Assembly (NCBI RefSeq): GCF_018617485.1
Contig: NZ_JACSKH010000001.1
Span: forward strand, 558,001 to 622,000
DNA length: 64,000 nt
Direction of reading: 5' to 3'
Origin: Exiguobacterium sp. s124
Lineage (GTDB): Bacteria > Bacillota > Bacilli > Exiguobacteriales > Exiguobacteriaceae
The position numbers were made by a program, and so were the translations under genes. The notes under the pieces are model-generated. The model searched no databases, had not been told where the DNA came from, and saw only the letters and a list, made by a program, of their open reading frames with translations. This document shows positions 8,818 to 17,117 of this stretch, in pieces. Within the stretch, counting starts at the first letter, position 1; each line of letters begins with the position of its first letter.

Positions 8818-9146
8818 TCTTTCCACCTCCTTTATTAGAATATTCTGAATATTTAGTAACACTACTATACTATACTGTACCCAATCCCGTCTATTTGAAT
8901 ACGCACACAACGTGCTGAATCGTGAGGATTTTTTGATGTTTCGGCTTGCAATCGGCGAATTATGGGAATGATGACAATGAAGACATGAAAATTTTGTTGA
9001 AACGTAATTTCACTTGGCGTGGGAATCGATTATGATAGGTGAGGGATTTTTCCACATGACCTTTCAAGAATTCCGTATGTAAAGAGCACGTGAAAACATG
9101 AAGGTCAGCTTCATCGTAATCATCATAAAGAACTAGAGGGAATGTT
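8818..9146. promoter_or_regulatory. Intergenic region with putative promoter of the acyltransferase
   Basis: 329 bp between divergent genes. TGAAACGTAATTTCA (8998–9012) is a perfect TGAAA/TTTCA inverted repeat overlapping a possible -35 (TTTCAC 9008–9013), 17 nt before TATGAT (9031–9036). The remaining sequence shows no gene. Confidence 0.35.
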
Positions 9147-10202
9147 ATGAGAAATTATTGGTACGACAATATTAAGGGAGTGCTCGTCTTGCTCGTCGTG
9201 TTCGGTCACCTGTTGACGGACGTACGTGGCGCATACGACGATATTCTTCCGAAGTGGGTGTATTTGTTCCTGTACACCTTTCACATGCCGTTATTCATTA
9301 TGCTCAGCGGTTATTTTTATCGAGAGAACCGATATTTACGTGTGATTCAGTTGTTCGTCGTCTACGTCATCTGGCAAGTCATTCTCGGTTCATGGTTCGC
9401 CTTTACAGAAGGAATCCCGATCTTCTCACTTGAGAATCCGGGACTGAATCTTTTGAAGCCGTACTGGGCACTTTGGTATTTGATGGCGATCATTTTCTGG
9501 TACATCATCACCCCATACGTGACACAATTGAAAGGATATGTTCTCTATGCGCTCCTATTTGCGCTCTTATTCGGGTTCCAGGCCGAGGCGACCGGGTACT
9601 TCGCATTACGAAAAGTCATCATGTTCTATCCGTTCTTCCTGATTGGGAACTGGATGTCTGAACGAAATACGCTCAACTTCTTTGCATTACCGAAACGAGC
9701 CGAGAAGCGGAACCGATATCGGATTGGTGGGGCGATTGTCTTTATCACGTTGACGATTGGTCTATTGATTTCCATGCGTGTCCAACCAGCTGATACGTTC
9801 TATCATGTCGGAAATTTATTTAAGTTCCGTTTCGCTTATGATACGGCGGTTCCTGAAGCGATATGGAGCGGGCCATTCGCCTTCTTGATCGTCTATACGG
9901 TGTCTCTCCTCATGTCGATCAGCTTCGCACTCATCATTCCGGGACGAAAGCTGCCTATTTTCTCTCGGGCAGGGCGATATAGTTTATACGTGTATCTCGT
10001 TCACGTGTTCTTCGTCGTCGCATGGAAGGCGTTCGTGCCAGCTGGATTCATGCCGACGTCTTGGATGCAACTGCTCGTCTTGTTCGGCGTCGCATTCGTG
10101 ATGGTGCTCGTGATTATCAGTCCACCGATGGTCCGTCTGTTGCGTCCGCTCGTCGAGATTGATGTGAGGCGCGTACAAAATACGAAAGGTGTGAAAGGGT
10201 AA
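9147..10202 (+). CDS. Acyltransferase family 3 membrane protein (NolL/OafA type)
   Basis: 351 residues with about ten hydrophobic segments. It opens with YDNIKGVLVLLVVFGHL, the family's catalytic-histidine region, and continues with FHMPLFIMLSGYFY, both typical of integral membrane O-acyltransferases that modify cell-surface sugars. A ribosome site AGAGGGAA precedes the ATG. The acceptor is unknown; cell-wall or exopolysaccharide modification is the likely class. Single-gene unit. Confidence 0.78.
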   Translation: MRNYWYDNIKGVLVLLVVFGHLLTDVRGAYDDILPKWVYLFLYTFHMPLFIMLSGYFYRENRYLRVIQLFVVYVIWQVILGSWFAFTEGIPIFSLENPGLNLLKPYWALWYLMAIIFWYIITPYVTQLKGYVLYALLFALLFGFQAEATGYFALRKVIMFYPFFLIGNWMSERNTLNFFALPKRAEKRNRYRIGGAIVFITLTIGLLISMRVQPADTFYHVGNLFKFRFAYDTAVPEAIWSGPFAFLIVYTVSLLMSISFALIIPGRKLPIFSRAGRYSLYVYLVHVFFVVAWKAFVPAGFMPTSWMQLLVLFGVAFVMVLVIISPPMVRLLRPLVEIDVRRVQNTKGVKG

Positions 10203-10276
10203 AGTCTTTTCTAAACGCTTCATTTCCGCTACACTTTATAAAGAGGAAACGAAACTAGAGTTAAGGAAGTGACCCT

Positions 10277-10612
10277 ATGCCATACGAAAATGGAATGCAC
10301 AGCACAGAAGGCGACGTGAACGTCTCTCGTCACGTCGTGGAAATGATCGCCGCAGTCGCGGTTAAAGAAACGAAACACGTATCGTTCACACAAGAAGACA
10401 CGAAATTGTCAGAACGTGCGCTCATGAAACATGTGAAAGTAGATGAGTCAGAAGAAGGCATCACGATCAACTTGTCGCTTTACATCGCATATGGTCAGTC
10501 GATCATCAAGACAGTGACGGCTGTTCAAGAGCGAATCACGCAAGATATGGATACAATGCTCGCGATGACACCGCGTTCTGTGAACGTAAAAGTCGTCGGT
10601 ATTCAACTGTAA
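10277..10612 (+). CDS. Asp23/Gls24 family protein
   Basis: 111 residues. Motifs GDVNVSRHVVEMIAAVAV near the start and the GITINLSLYIAYG strand region match the Asp23/Gls24 (YloU/YqhY) family of alkaline-shock-type proteins. There is no membrane segment. In relatives these proteins are linked to envelope stress or lipid homeostasis. The ATG follows AAGGAAGTGACCCT. Its own terminator follows. Confidence 0.75.
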   Translation: MPYENGMHSTEGDVNVSRHVVEMIAAVAVKETKHVSFTQEDTKLSERALMKHVKVDESEEGITINLSLYIAYGQSIIKTVTAVQERITQDMDTMLAMTPRSVNVKVVGIQL

Positions 10613-10620
10613 TGGGGAGG

Positions 10621-10648
10621 GGAGAGCGGAAGCTCTTCTCTTTTTTTG
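10621..10648 (+). terminator. Terminator after the Asp23/Gls24 gene
   Basis: GAGAGC-GGAA-GCTCTTC stem followed by TCTTTTTTT. Confidence 0.65.
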
Positions 10649-10655
10649 ATTTTTG

Positions 10656-10669
10656 CGAAAACGGTTGCA
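10656..10669. promoter_or_regulatory. LacI-type operator half-match over the pgmB -35
   Basis: CGAAAACGGTTGCA agrees at 12 of 14 positions with TGCAAACGGTTGCA, the inverse complement of the site at 10709–10722. It overlaps the putative -35 hexamer. Confidence 0.45.
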
Positions 10670-10694
10670 TCAAGATAACGTTTTCATTTATAAT
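10665..10694 (+). promoter_or_regulatory. Candidate sigma-A promoter of pgmB
   Basis: TTGCAT (10665–10670), 18-nt spacer, perfect TATAAT (10689–10694). Confidence 0.65.
10673..10686. promoter_or_regulatory. cre-like site between -35 and -10 of pgmB
   Basis: On the minus strand TGAAAACGTTATCT matches the cre consensus TGWAANCGNTNWCA except at the last base. It lies in the promoter spacer, where CcpA binding would block transcription. Confidence 0.5.
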
Positions 10695-10708
10695 AGAAAT
10701 CGAACAAG

Positions 10709-10722
10709 TGCAACCGTTTGCA
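10709..10722. promoter_or_regulatory. LacI/GalR-type operator downstream of the pgmB start site
   Basis: TGCAACCGTTTGCA is a palindrome except at its centre, the shape of sugar-responsive LacI-family operators. It begins about 15 nt after the -10. Confidence 0.55.
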
Positions 10723-10811
10723 TCATTGACCAAACGTGCGACGGGTACTTGTCAAGTTCCCTAAGTGTAGTCTGACGACACAAGCATTTGAAGGAAAGGC
10801 GGAAAGCATGT

Positions 10812-11477
10812 ATGTCAACGATTGAAGCAGTGATTTTCGATTTGGACGGTGTCATCACTGACACGGCAGAGTACCATTACCTCGCTTGGAAGCAGCTCGG
10901 TGAAGAGCTCGGAATTTCATTTGACCGCGAATTCAACGAAACACTCAAAGGGGTGAGTCGGACTGAATCGCTCGAGCGGATCCTTACGCTCGGCGGAAAA
11001 CAGAACGATTTCACGCCGAAAGAGAAAGAAGAACTCGCTCAAAAGAAAAACGAGCATTACGTTGAACTCATTCAACATATCTCATCTGACGATCTTCTTC
11101 CTGGCATCGTTTCATTCCTTGATGAAATCAAAGAGGCGGGACTCAAAATCGGAATGGCGTCTGCTTCAAAGAACGCGTTTGCGGTCGTTGACGCACTAGG
11201 TGTCCGTCATTACTTCGACCATATTGTCGATGCAGCAACTGTCGCCCAGTCAAAACCGCACCCCGAAGTGTTTTTGAAAGCCGCTTCTGCCCTTGGCGTG
11301 AAACCCGAACTCGCCATCGGTATTGAAGACGCGGCTGCCGGCGTAACTGCAATCAAAGCGGCAAACATGTTTGCTGTCGCCGTCGGAGAAGAATCGATGC
11401 TCGGTCATGCAGACCTTATCGTCGCTTCTACTGACGAACTTTCACTCGAACGCATCCTCGAACGCGCTCGCGTGTAA
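10812..11477 (+). CDS. pgmB: Beta-phosphoglucomutase
   Basis: 221-residue HAD-superfamily enzyme. FDLDGVITDTAEYHYLAWK carries the nucleophile D10 and acid/base D12; later motifs are GMASASKN, KPHPEVFLKA and GIEDAAAG. It converts beta-glucose-1-phosphate to glucose-6-phosphate, normally after maltose or trehalose phosphorolysis. The ATG at 10812 follows AAGGAAAGGCGG. No disaccharide phosphorylase lies beside it here, which is unusual, though its promoter carries sugar-type operators. A strong terminator follows. Confidence 0.88.
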   Translation: MSTIEAVIFDLDGVITDTAEYHYLAWKQLGEELGISFDREFNETLKGVSRTESLERILTLGGKQNDFTPKEKEELAQKKNEHYVELIQHISSDDLLPGIVSFLDEIKEAGLKIGMASASKNAFAVVDALGVRHYFDHIVDAATVAQSKPHPEVFLKAASALGVKPELAIGIEDAAAGVTAIKAANMFAVAVGEESMLGHADLIVASTDELSLERILERARV

Positions 11478-11499
11478 TGGACTACAATCATCTTCCGTG

Positions 11500-11536
11500 A
11501 GACGGCGACTGCCCCGAACAGTCGCCGTCTTTTTGT
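11500..11536 (+). terminator. Terminator of pgmB
   Basis: GACGGCGACTG and CAGTCGCCGTC make an 11-bp stem, followed by TTTTTG. Confidence 0.85.
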
Positions 11537-11687
11537 TATTGGTCCAAAAGTCCCGAACAGACAATAATGCCCAAAAAAAGATGACAAAGACATTACAAAT
11601 CCGTTACAATTCTAAAGAGATATTTTTGTAAATAATTTATATAAATAGAATCGTGTATTTTAATTGTATATAGAAGGGGATTTGTGT

Positions 11688-12098
11688 ATGGAATTCACTA
11701 ATAAGAATGAACATATTTATCGAGAATTGTTGGAAATTGAAGAGTCATATCGACAACTCCAACAACGTGCTGAATATTTGATTTCTGAATTAAATCGAAA
11801 TCAAGATCAAGAAACTGCGCTCTCGGAGATGACCAAACGCTTACGTCCTCGACGCGTCAACCAACGTTATCCACTTGATGTGTATGTTCATCAAGTAACC
11901 GACTTATTAAAAGAACGGCAAACCATGAGTGTGCGTGACATTCAGATGGAACTGGAACTTCGTTATCGTCATCATATTAGTAACATTTATCAGTTGATGG
12001 TGAAAATTGAAGGGGTAAATCCAGAAATCAAAAAGGTTGGCCGCGGTTTATATACATACGAGCCGGTAACAGAAGAAGAGACAGTGACACATACATAA
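11688..12098 (+). CDS. Rok-like DNA-binding protein (candidate nucleoid-associated repressor)
   Basis: 136 residues in an AT-rich context. Residues ~5–40 form a charged coiled coil (REL-LEIEESYRQLQQRAEYL). A linker follows, then a C-terminal domain from about 75 (MSVRDIQMELELRYRHHISN ... EIKKVGRGLYTYEP). The layout and the C-terminal pattern resemble B. subtilis Rok, from memory: SSELQKEIEKES..I.NMTTFMQSLIK..PEVKKPYRGQYILEG. Rok is an oligomeric winged-helix protein that silences AT-rich and competence genes. Similarity was judged by eye. The ATG follows AGAAGGGGATTTGTGT. If not Rok, it is an unassigned winged-helix protein. Confidence 0.5.
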   Translation: MEFTNKNEHIYRELLEIEESYRQLQQRAEYLISELNRNQDQETALSEMTKRLRPRRVNQRYPLDVYVHQVTDLLKERQTMSVRDIQMELELRYRHHISNIYQLMVKIEGVNPEIKKVGRGLYTYEPVTEEETVTHT

Positions 12099-12102
12099 TC
12101 AT

Positions 12103-12136
12103 GAGTCGATGGGGAGCGCTCCGTCGGCTCTTTGTT
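12103..12136 (+). terminator. Probable terminator after the Rok-like gene
   Basis: GAGTCGA and TCGGCTC pair with one G·T, enclosing GGAGCGCTCC; TTTGTTG follows. Confidence 0.5.
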
Positions 12137-12220
12137 GTAAACGGACTGACATAAACTGAATGGTTTAAAATATGATATAATCGTCAGAGTCTATTTTTTT
12201 GAGAGAGGAACTGTCGGCCC

Positions 12221-13273
12221 ATGTTATGGATTGCCATGTTGGTTAGTTTTGTAATGGCCATCTTGATTACACCGCTCGTTCGACGATTTGCATTTTTCAT
12301 CGGTGCTGTGGATCATCCGAATGCACGAAAAGTACATTTACGAACGATGCCACGAATCGGTGGTCTTGCGATTTTTATTTCGTTTTTCATTGGCTATGCA
12401 CTGTTACTTCCGACGAGTCGGTATAATGACGCGATCCTGATTGGAGCCGTCGTAATTATTTTAACCGGGTTGATTGATGATCGATTTCAATTATCGGCGC
12501 GTGTAAAATTGATGGGTCAAATCATTGTGACCGTCGTCATCCTCAACTCAGGGATGCGAATCGAGTTAATCAATTTACCGTTTGATCAACAATTATACCT
12601 CGGATGGTGGAGTGTCCCGTTGACGTTTATCTGGTTGATTGGAATCATGAATTCCATTAATTTAATTGATGGATTGGATGGCCTTGCAGCTGGTGTCTCG
12701 AGTATTGCGTTGGCCACAATCGCGGTATTGGCCATCATTCAAGGGAATGTATTTTTGACTATGATGGTCTTGTTGTTACTCGCTAGTACATTAGGGTTTC
12801 TCGTGCATAATTTTTATCCCGCTAAAATCTTTATGGGAGATACAGGTTCGTTATTTTTGGGTTATATGTTAGCTGTGTTTTCTTTGTTAGGCTTTAAGAA
12901 TGTGACATTGTTTTCACTCGTCGTTCCGGTCTTGTTGCTCGGTTTGCCGATTTCAGATACGATTTTCGCGATTGTACGCCGGCTCGTCCAAGGTCGACCA
13001 CCGATGTCACCCGATAAATCGCACATGCACCATCAGTTGATCGACATGGGGTTCACGACACGCCAGGCTGTCCTACTCATGTATGGGATGACCCTTTTCT
13101 TTGGGATCTCTTCGATCTTGTTTGCGAAGACGACGATGGTCGGGGCAGTCATCACGTTCGTCGTGGTCCTCATCGTCATTGAACTGATTGTCGAATCGAC
13201 CGAACTTATTCATCCGAACTATAAACCAATCATCCGTACGTCCCGGCGACTTTTGGGTCGTCCGAGGACATAA
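12221..13273 (+). CDS. tagO: Undecaprenyl-phosphate GlcNAc-1-phosphate transferase
   Basis: 350-residue polytopic enzyme of the MraY/WecA family. Motifs in order: DHPNARKVHLRTMPRIGG, LIDDRF (catalytic aspartates), NLIDGLDGLAAG, KIFMGDTGSLFLGY and the histidine-rich KSHMHHQLIDMG of the WecA/TagO branch. It moves GlcNAc-1-phosphate onto undecaprenyl phosphate at the inner face of the membrane, the first step of wall teichoic acid synthesis. Beside it are an LCP transferase and yvyE, as in B. subtilis. A terminator follows. Confidence 0.93.
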   Translation: MLWIAMLVSFVMAILITPLVRRFAFFIGAVDHPNARKVHLRTMPRIGGLAIFISFFIGYALLLPTSRYNDAILIGAVVIILTGLIDDRFQLSARVKLMGQIIVTVVILNSGMRIELINLPFDQQLYLGWWSVPLTFIWLIGIMNSINLIDGLDGLAAGVSSIALATIAVLAIIQGNVFLTMMVLLLLASTLGFLVHNFYPAKIFMGDTGSLFLGYMLAVFSLLGFKNVTLFSLVVPVLLLGLPISDTIFAIVRRLVQGRPPMSPDKSHMHHQLIDMGFTTRQAVLLMYGMTLFFGISSILFAKTTMVGAVITFVVVLIVIELIVESTELIHPNYKPIIRTSRRLLGRPRT

Positions 13274-13275
13274 AC

Positions 13276-13314
13276 AAACGGCCGGTATCGCCAAGCGATA
13301 TCGGCCGTTTTCTT
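13276..13314. terminator. Terminator between convergent tagO and the LCP gene
   Basis: AACGGCCGGTATCG and CGATATCGGCCGTT pair around CCAAG; T-rich on one side. Confidence 0.75.
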
Positions 13315-14321
13315 TAGTAAATCGTCGTCTCGGTCATTGAGTCATCTGTCTCATCCGTTGAAGGTTCGTCTGCCGTGACGGGCATCCCAAGCTCTGTTTG
13401 GAGAAGGGCTTGCGCGTCGCGGAGGTCAGCGGGGTCAAGTTCGTAATAATAGACACCGTTCAACGTCAAATCGGTTCCTTCAAGTGTTTCACGATTGAAC
13501 GTCTTGAGGGATTTCGTATACGGTTGAAGCTGTGAGGCTTCCGACAAGGACATATTTGTTCGAATGTTCTCGCCGACCGCATTCATGATTCGGTTCAACT
13601 TGGTGAAAGAGTTGATTGTGGTCGCCTCGTTGATGATGGCCTCGATCACTTGTTGCTGTCGACCTGCCCGACCGACGTCACCGGCTGGGTCTTCTTTTCG
13701 CATACGGGCGTACGCGAGCGCTTCTTTCCCGTTCAACACTTGCACGCCAGGCTCTAACTCGACGTTCCCGGTCGCTTTTCCGGAAATCGGGATGAGGACA
13801 TCGATTTCGACACCTCCGACCGCATCGACGAGGTCTTCGATTCCGTCAAAGTTAATGGTCGCATAGTAGTCGATTGGAATGTCGAGCAAGTTCTCGACGG
13901 TCGCGATCGTTGCATCGATGCCTCCGTACGAATAAGCATGGTTAATCTTGTCTTTGAATGGGTCGCTTTCATCGAGGATAATGTCGACATACGAGTCGCG
14001 TGGAATGCTGACGAGTGTCACTTGTCGCGATTCCTTGTTGAACGTCGCTACCATCAACGAGTCACTTCGACCTTCTTCGAGTGAGGCGCCGCCGTCGACA
14101 CCTGCTAACAAGACGGAGAAGTGATCTTTCGTCAAGTCGATAATTTCGTCACGACGTTCCGACTTGTCGCCACGTTCCAACTCTTTATTTGCATTTTCGG
14201 CTGTATCGTTCGCTTTGAAGACAAAATAGCCGAAAGCGGAACCGCCGATCAGCAAGACGACACCCAGCACGATGAGGACGATTTTCCAAGGTGACTTTTT
14301 CTTGCGTGGGGGTGTTTCCAT
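13314..14321 (-). CDS. LytR-CpsA-Psr (LCP) family wall polymer transferase
   Basis: 335 residues: a short basic cytoplasmic start (RKKKSPWKI), one membrane helix (about 12–34), then an extracytoplasmic LCP domain with GRSDSLMVATFN, VSIPRDSYVDI, DKINHAYSYGG and YARMRKEDPAGDVGRAGRQQ, carrying the conserved Arg and Asp residues. Such proteins attach teichoic acid or other polymers to peptidoglycan. The acidic Ser/Thr-rich tail is probably disordered. GAGGA precedes the ATG. Its place next to tagO supports a TagT/U/V-like role. Confidence 0.88.
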   Translation of the reverse strand: METPPRKKKSPWKIVLIVLGVVLLIGGSAFGYFVFKANDTAENANKELERGDKSERRDEIIDLTKDHFSVLLAGVDGGASLEEGRSDSLMVATFNKESRQVTLVSIPRDSYVDIILDESDPFKDKINHAYSYGGIDATIATVENLLDIPIDYYATINFDGIEDLVDAVGGVEIDVLIPISGKATGNVELEPGVQVLNGKEALAYARMRKEDPAGDVGRAGRQQQVIEAIINEATTINSFTKLNRIMNAVGENIRTNMSLSEASQLQPYTKSLKTFNRETLEGTDLTLNGVYYYELDPADLRDAQALLQTELGMPVTADEPSTDETDDSMTETTIY

Positions 14322-14362
14322 ATGGATTCCTCATTTCAGTTGTTTCTTTTAGTATAGGCGTT

Positions 14363-15004
14363 TCAGCGTTTGAAATCACGTTCGATGATGCGGATATCGT
14401 GAGTTTGTAGTGTACCTTGACCGTTCGTCATGTCTGTCAACCAAGCGAGTGCGGTATCGGTTTCTTCAACTGGGACCGACACGTGGAACGTGACGAGGTC
14501 GGCGTAAGAGATGTCGTCGAGCAAGTAGGCGGACTGTCTCAATTCGTTCTCGACTTTGCCGATCCATGTGTAGTCGACGGTAAGCGTTAATTGCTGCATT
14601 TGCAAACGTTCGACAATCCCGATCGCGTCGAGTCCCTCGCTGACGGTCCCACCATATGCCCGGATGAGCCCGCCGCCCCCTAATTTGATTCCCCCAAAAT
14701 AACGTGTCACGACGACGACGGTGTCTTTGAGATGACGCTTCCGTAAAACTTCGAGCATCGGCATGCCCGCGGTGCCGCTCGGTTCCCCGTCATCGTTCGC
14801 TTTTTGATGTTCATTTCGTTCCCCGATGATGTAGGCGGAACAGTTGTGGTTCGCGTTCCAATGCTCTTTTTTGATGCTTTGGATGAACGTCTGCGCCTCT
14901 TCCTCGGTTTCGACACGTTTGAAGTGAGCGATAAATTTTGATTTTTGTATAACGACTTCGTATGTTCCACTTTGTTTTATAGTATAATTTGACTCAATAG
15001 ACAT
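14363..15004 (-). CDS. yvyE: YigZ/IMPACT family protein YvyE
   Basis: 213 residues. The N-terminal IMPACT domain shows KSKFIAHFKRVETEEEA, ANHNCSAYIIG, DDGEPSGTAGMPMLEVL and VVTRYFGGIKLGGGGLIRAY; a ferredoxin-like C-terminal domain follows. Family members bind ribosome-related factors or nucleic acid, but the bacterial role is unclear. Position between the LCP gene and degS matches B. subtilis yvyE. Confidence 0.88.
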   Translation of the reverse strand: MSIESNYTIKQSGTYEVVIQKSKFIAHFKRVETEEEAQTFIQSIKKEHWNANHNCSAYIIGERNEHQKANDDGEPSGTAGMPMLEVLRKRHLKDTVVVVTRYFGGIKLGGGGLIRAYGGTVSEGLDAIGIVERLQMQQLTLTVDYTWIGKVENELRQSAYLLDDISYADLVTFHVSVPVEETDTALAWLTDMTNGQGTLQTHDIRIIERDFKR

Positions 15005-15110
15005 TTCTGAAAATTCTCCTTTCTATTTTTGAATATTTTTTTTAAAATTCAAGTAGGCACATACGCTTCACTTAGCGAATGCAATTATAGAAAATCTCTC
15101 ATGTTCACTG

Positions 15111-15136
15111 TAAACCTGTTTTAGAGTGGACGATAT
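15111..15136 (+). promoter_or_regulatory. Possible sigma-D-type promoter upstream of degS
   Basis: TAAA (15111–15114), 14-nt spacer, GACGATAT (15129–15136), one base off the sigma-D -10 GCCGATAT. No comparably good sigma-A promoter was seen, but this is weak evidence. Confidence 0.3.
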
Positions 15137-15183
15137 ATAAGGATAGATGAGGATTAACTACCGAACTATTAGGGGATGGCATC

Positions 15184-16308
15184 GTGAATCATATTACCGA
15201 TCGGACAGCTTTAGAACATATCATAACAAATATGATTGAAACGGTGACGGAAAGTAAAGAGGAGATTGTCCGTATAACCGAAAGTTCAGCAACTGAATAT
15301 TCAGCAATTCAAAACGAGTTAAAAGAATTGACGGATAAAATCGAGTTCTACATCGAGGAGTCCGATCGACTCGACCGACTTGTGAAAGCCGCAAAAGCCA
15401 AGCTCGTTCAAGTCAGTAAAAAGTTTCATATACATAGTGAGCAAGAAATTCGTGAAGCCTACGAACGGGCGAACCAGATGCAACTGGAACGTTTTCTCGT
15501 TCAAAAAGAAGAGATGGCGGCACAGCAACGGCGAAATGATTTAGAGCGGCGTCTTCTTATTTTAGAGGACACGATTGAACGGGCCGAAAAATTGATTGGT
15601 CGCGTCAGCGTCGTCTTGAACTTCTTACGAGACGACCTGCAACAAGAATATTCGGACATGATGAAAAAGCAGGAGATGGCCATCGGTGTATTCGAAGCGG
15701 CCGAGCGCGAACGGCGCCATCTAGCCCGTGAGATGCACGACGGACCGGCGCAATCGCTTGCCCATATTTTGATACGTGCCGATCTGATTGAAAAGACGTT
15801 CGATAAACGAGGGAAAGACGAGGCGTTTGCCGAACTGCATGAATTGAAAAAGTTGATTCGGGGAGCACTCGTAGACGTACGGCGCTTGATTTACGACTTA
15901 CGTCCGATGTCACTTGACGATTTAGGCTTTTTACCGACGCTTGAGCGCTATCTCCACCAAACGGAGGAGTATACGACCATCAAGACACGCCTTAACTATC
16001 GAGGGTCACGCGCCCGTCTGCCAGAGAAGTTAGAAATCAACGTGTTCCGTCTCGTACAAGAAGCGGTGCAAAATGCGATCAAGCATGCCAAGACGCCAGA
16101 GATTATCGTCAATGTCGAACAGGCGAGCGATGTGATTCACCTTCACATCCGCGACTATGGCATCGGTTTCGAACCGAGTACGATTGGTGAAGAATCATTT
16201 GGAATCGTCGGGATGCGTGAACGAATTGAGTTGGTGAGCGGAAGTATCACCATTGACTCGGAAGTCGGCAAGGGGACGGTCGTCCGGATGTCGATTCCGA
16301 TTCCGTGA
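15184..16308 (+). CDS. degS: Sensor histidine kinase DegS
   Basis: 374-residue cytoplasmic kinase without membrane segments. A long coiled-coil sensor region (about 20–165) is followed by the HisKA_3 dimerisation helix with the phosphorylated His185 in [13 protein letters not shown], then a GHKL ATPase domain ([37 protein letters not shown]). It starts with GTG after AGGGGATGGCATC. It phosphorylates DegU, which follows 22 nt later. DegSU controls degradative enzymes, motility and competence in Bacillus. Confidence 0.93.
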   Translation: MNHITDRTALEHIITNMIETVTESKEEIVRITESSATEYSAIQNELKELTDKIEFYIEESDRLDRLVKAAKAKLVQVSKKFHIHSEQEIREAYERANQMQLERFLVQKEEMAAQQRRNDLERRLLILEDTIERAEKLIGRVSVVLNFLRDDLQQEYSDMMKKQEMAIGVFEAAERERRHLAREMHDGPAQSLAHILIRADLIEKTFDKRGKDEAFAELHELKKLIRGALVDVRRLIYDLRPMSLDDLGFLPTLERYLHQTEEYTTIKTRLNYRGSRARLPEKLEINVFRLVQEAVQNAIKHAKTPEIIVNVEQASDVIHLHIRDYGIGFEPSTIGEESFGIVGMRERIELVSGSITIDSEVGKGTVVRMSIPIP

Positions 16309-16330
16309 GAGAACAAGGGGGAAGACATAC

Positions 16331-17023
16331 ATGGAAATGACACAGACACGCATTGCAATCGTGGATGATCACGAACTGTTCCGCGAAGGATTGAAGCGGA
16401 TTTTTGATTTAGAAGATGAATTTACGGTCGTCGCAGAAGGGCGTACGGGTCGCGAGGCCATTCGCATCGCTGGCGAACAAAAACCGGAGATTATGATCTT
16501 AGACATCAACATGCCGGACATGAACGGAATTGAGGCGACGAAACAACTGTCTCTCCTTTCACCGGAGACACGCGTCCTCATCCTCTCGATCCATGATGAT
16601 GAATCGTATATCACGCATGCGCTCGAAGCGGGCGCGTCTGGTTTTCTATTAAAAGAAGTGGCGTCGACCGAATTGATTTCGGCGGTCCGCGCCGTCGCTC
16701 GGGACGGGGCTTACCTTCATCCGAAAGTAACGACGAACGTCTTGAAAGAGTACCGTCGTCTCTTACAATTCAAAGGGGAACAAGCGGGTCGTGGCGTCGA
16801 GAGTCGCACGGATGACCCGGTGTACCAATTGTTGTCACGTCGCGAGGTAGAGGTGTTGCACCTTCTCGCGGACGGTCGGTCGAACCGAGATATCAGTGAC
16901 ATGTTGTTCATCAGTGAGAAAACGGTTAAAAACCATGTGTCCTCTGTCCTCCGTAAAATGGATGTGAATGACCGGACGCAAGCGGTCGTTGATGCGATTC
17001 GCCGAGGTTGGGTCGAGATTTGA
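16331..17023 (+). CDS. degU: Response regulator DegU
   Basis: 230 residues of the NarL/FixJ type. Receiver domain with acidic pocket [11 protein letters not shown], phospho-acceptor D58 in [12 protein letters not shown] and Lys in FLLKEVAS. LuxR-type helix-turn-helix at the end: [20 protein letters not shown] and [16 protein letters not shown]. The ATG follows AAGGGGG at 9 nt and an in-frame upstream start lies within degS. Cotranscribed with degS. Confidence 0.95.
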   Translation: MEMTQTRIAIVDDHELFREGLKRIFDLEDEFTVVAEGRTGREAIRIAGEQKPEIMILDINMPDMNGIEATKQLSLLSPETRVLILSIHDDESYITHALEAGASGFLLKEVASTELISAVRAVARDGAYLHPKVTTNVLKEYRRLLQFKGEQAGRGVESRTDDPVYQLLSRREVEVLHLLADGRSNRDISDMLFISEKTVKNHVSSVLRKMDVNDRTQAVVDAIRRGWVEI

Positions 17024-17051
17024 GCGTCACCGATGCTTTACCTCGTTTTTG

Positions 17052-17060
17052 TGTTACAAT
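17052..17060 (+). promoter_or_regulatory. Extended -10 element upstream of degV
   Basis: TGTTACAAT matches TGnTATAAT with one change; no convincing -35 was found. Confidence 0.35.
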
Positions 17061-17117
17061 ATGGAATGGAATCCTAACATAATTGGAAAATGAAACGACG
17101 TAAAGTGAGGATATAGT

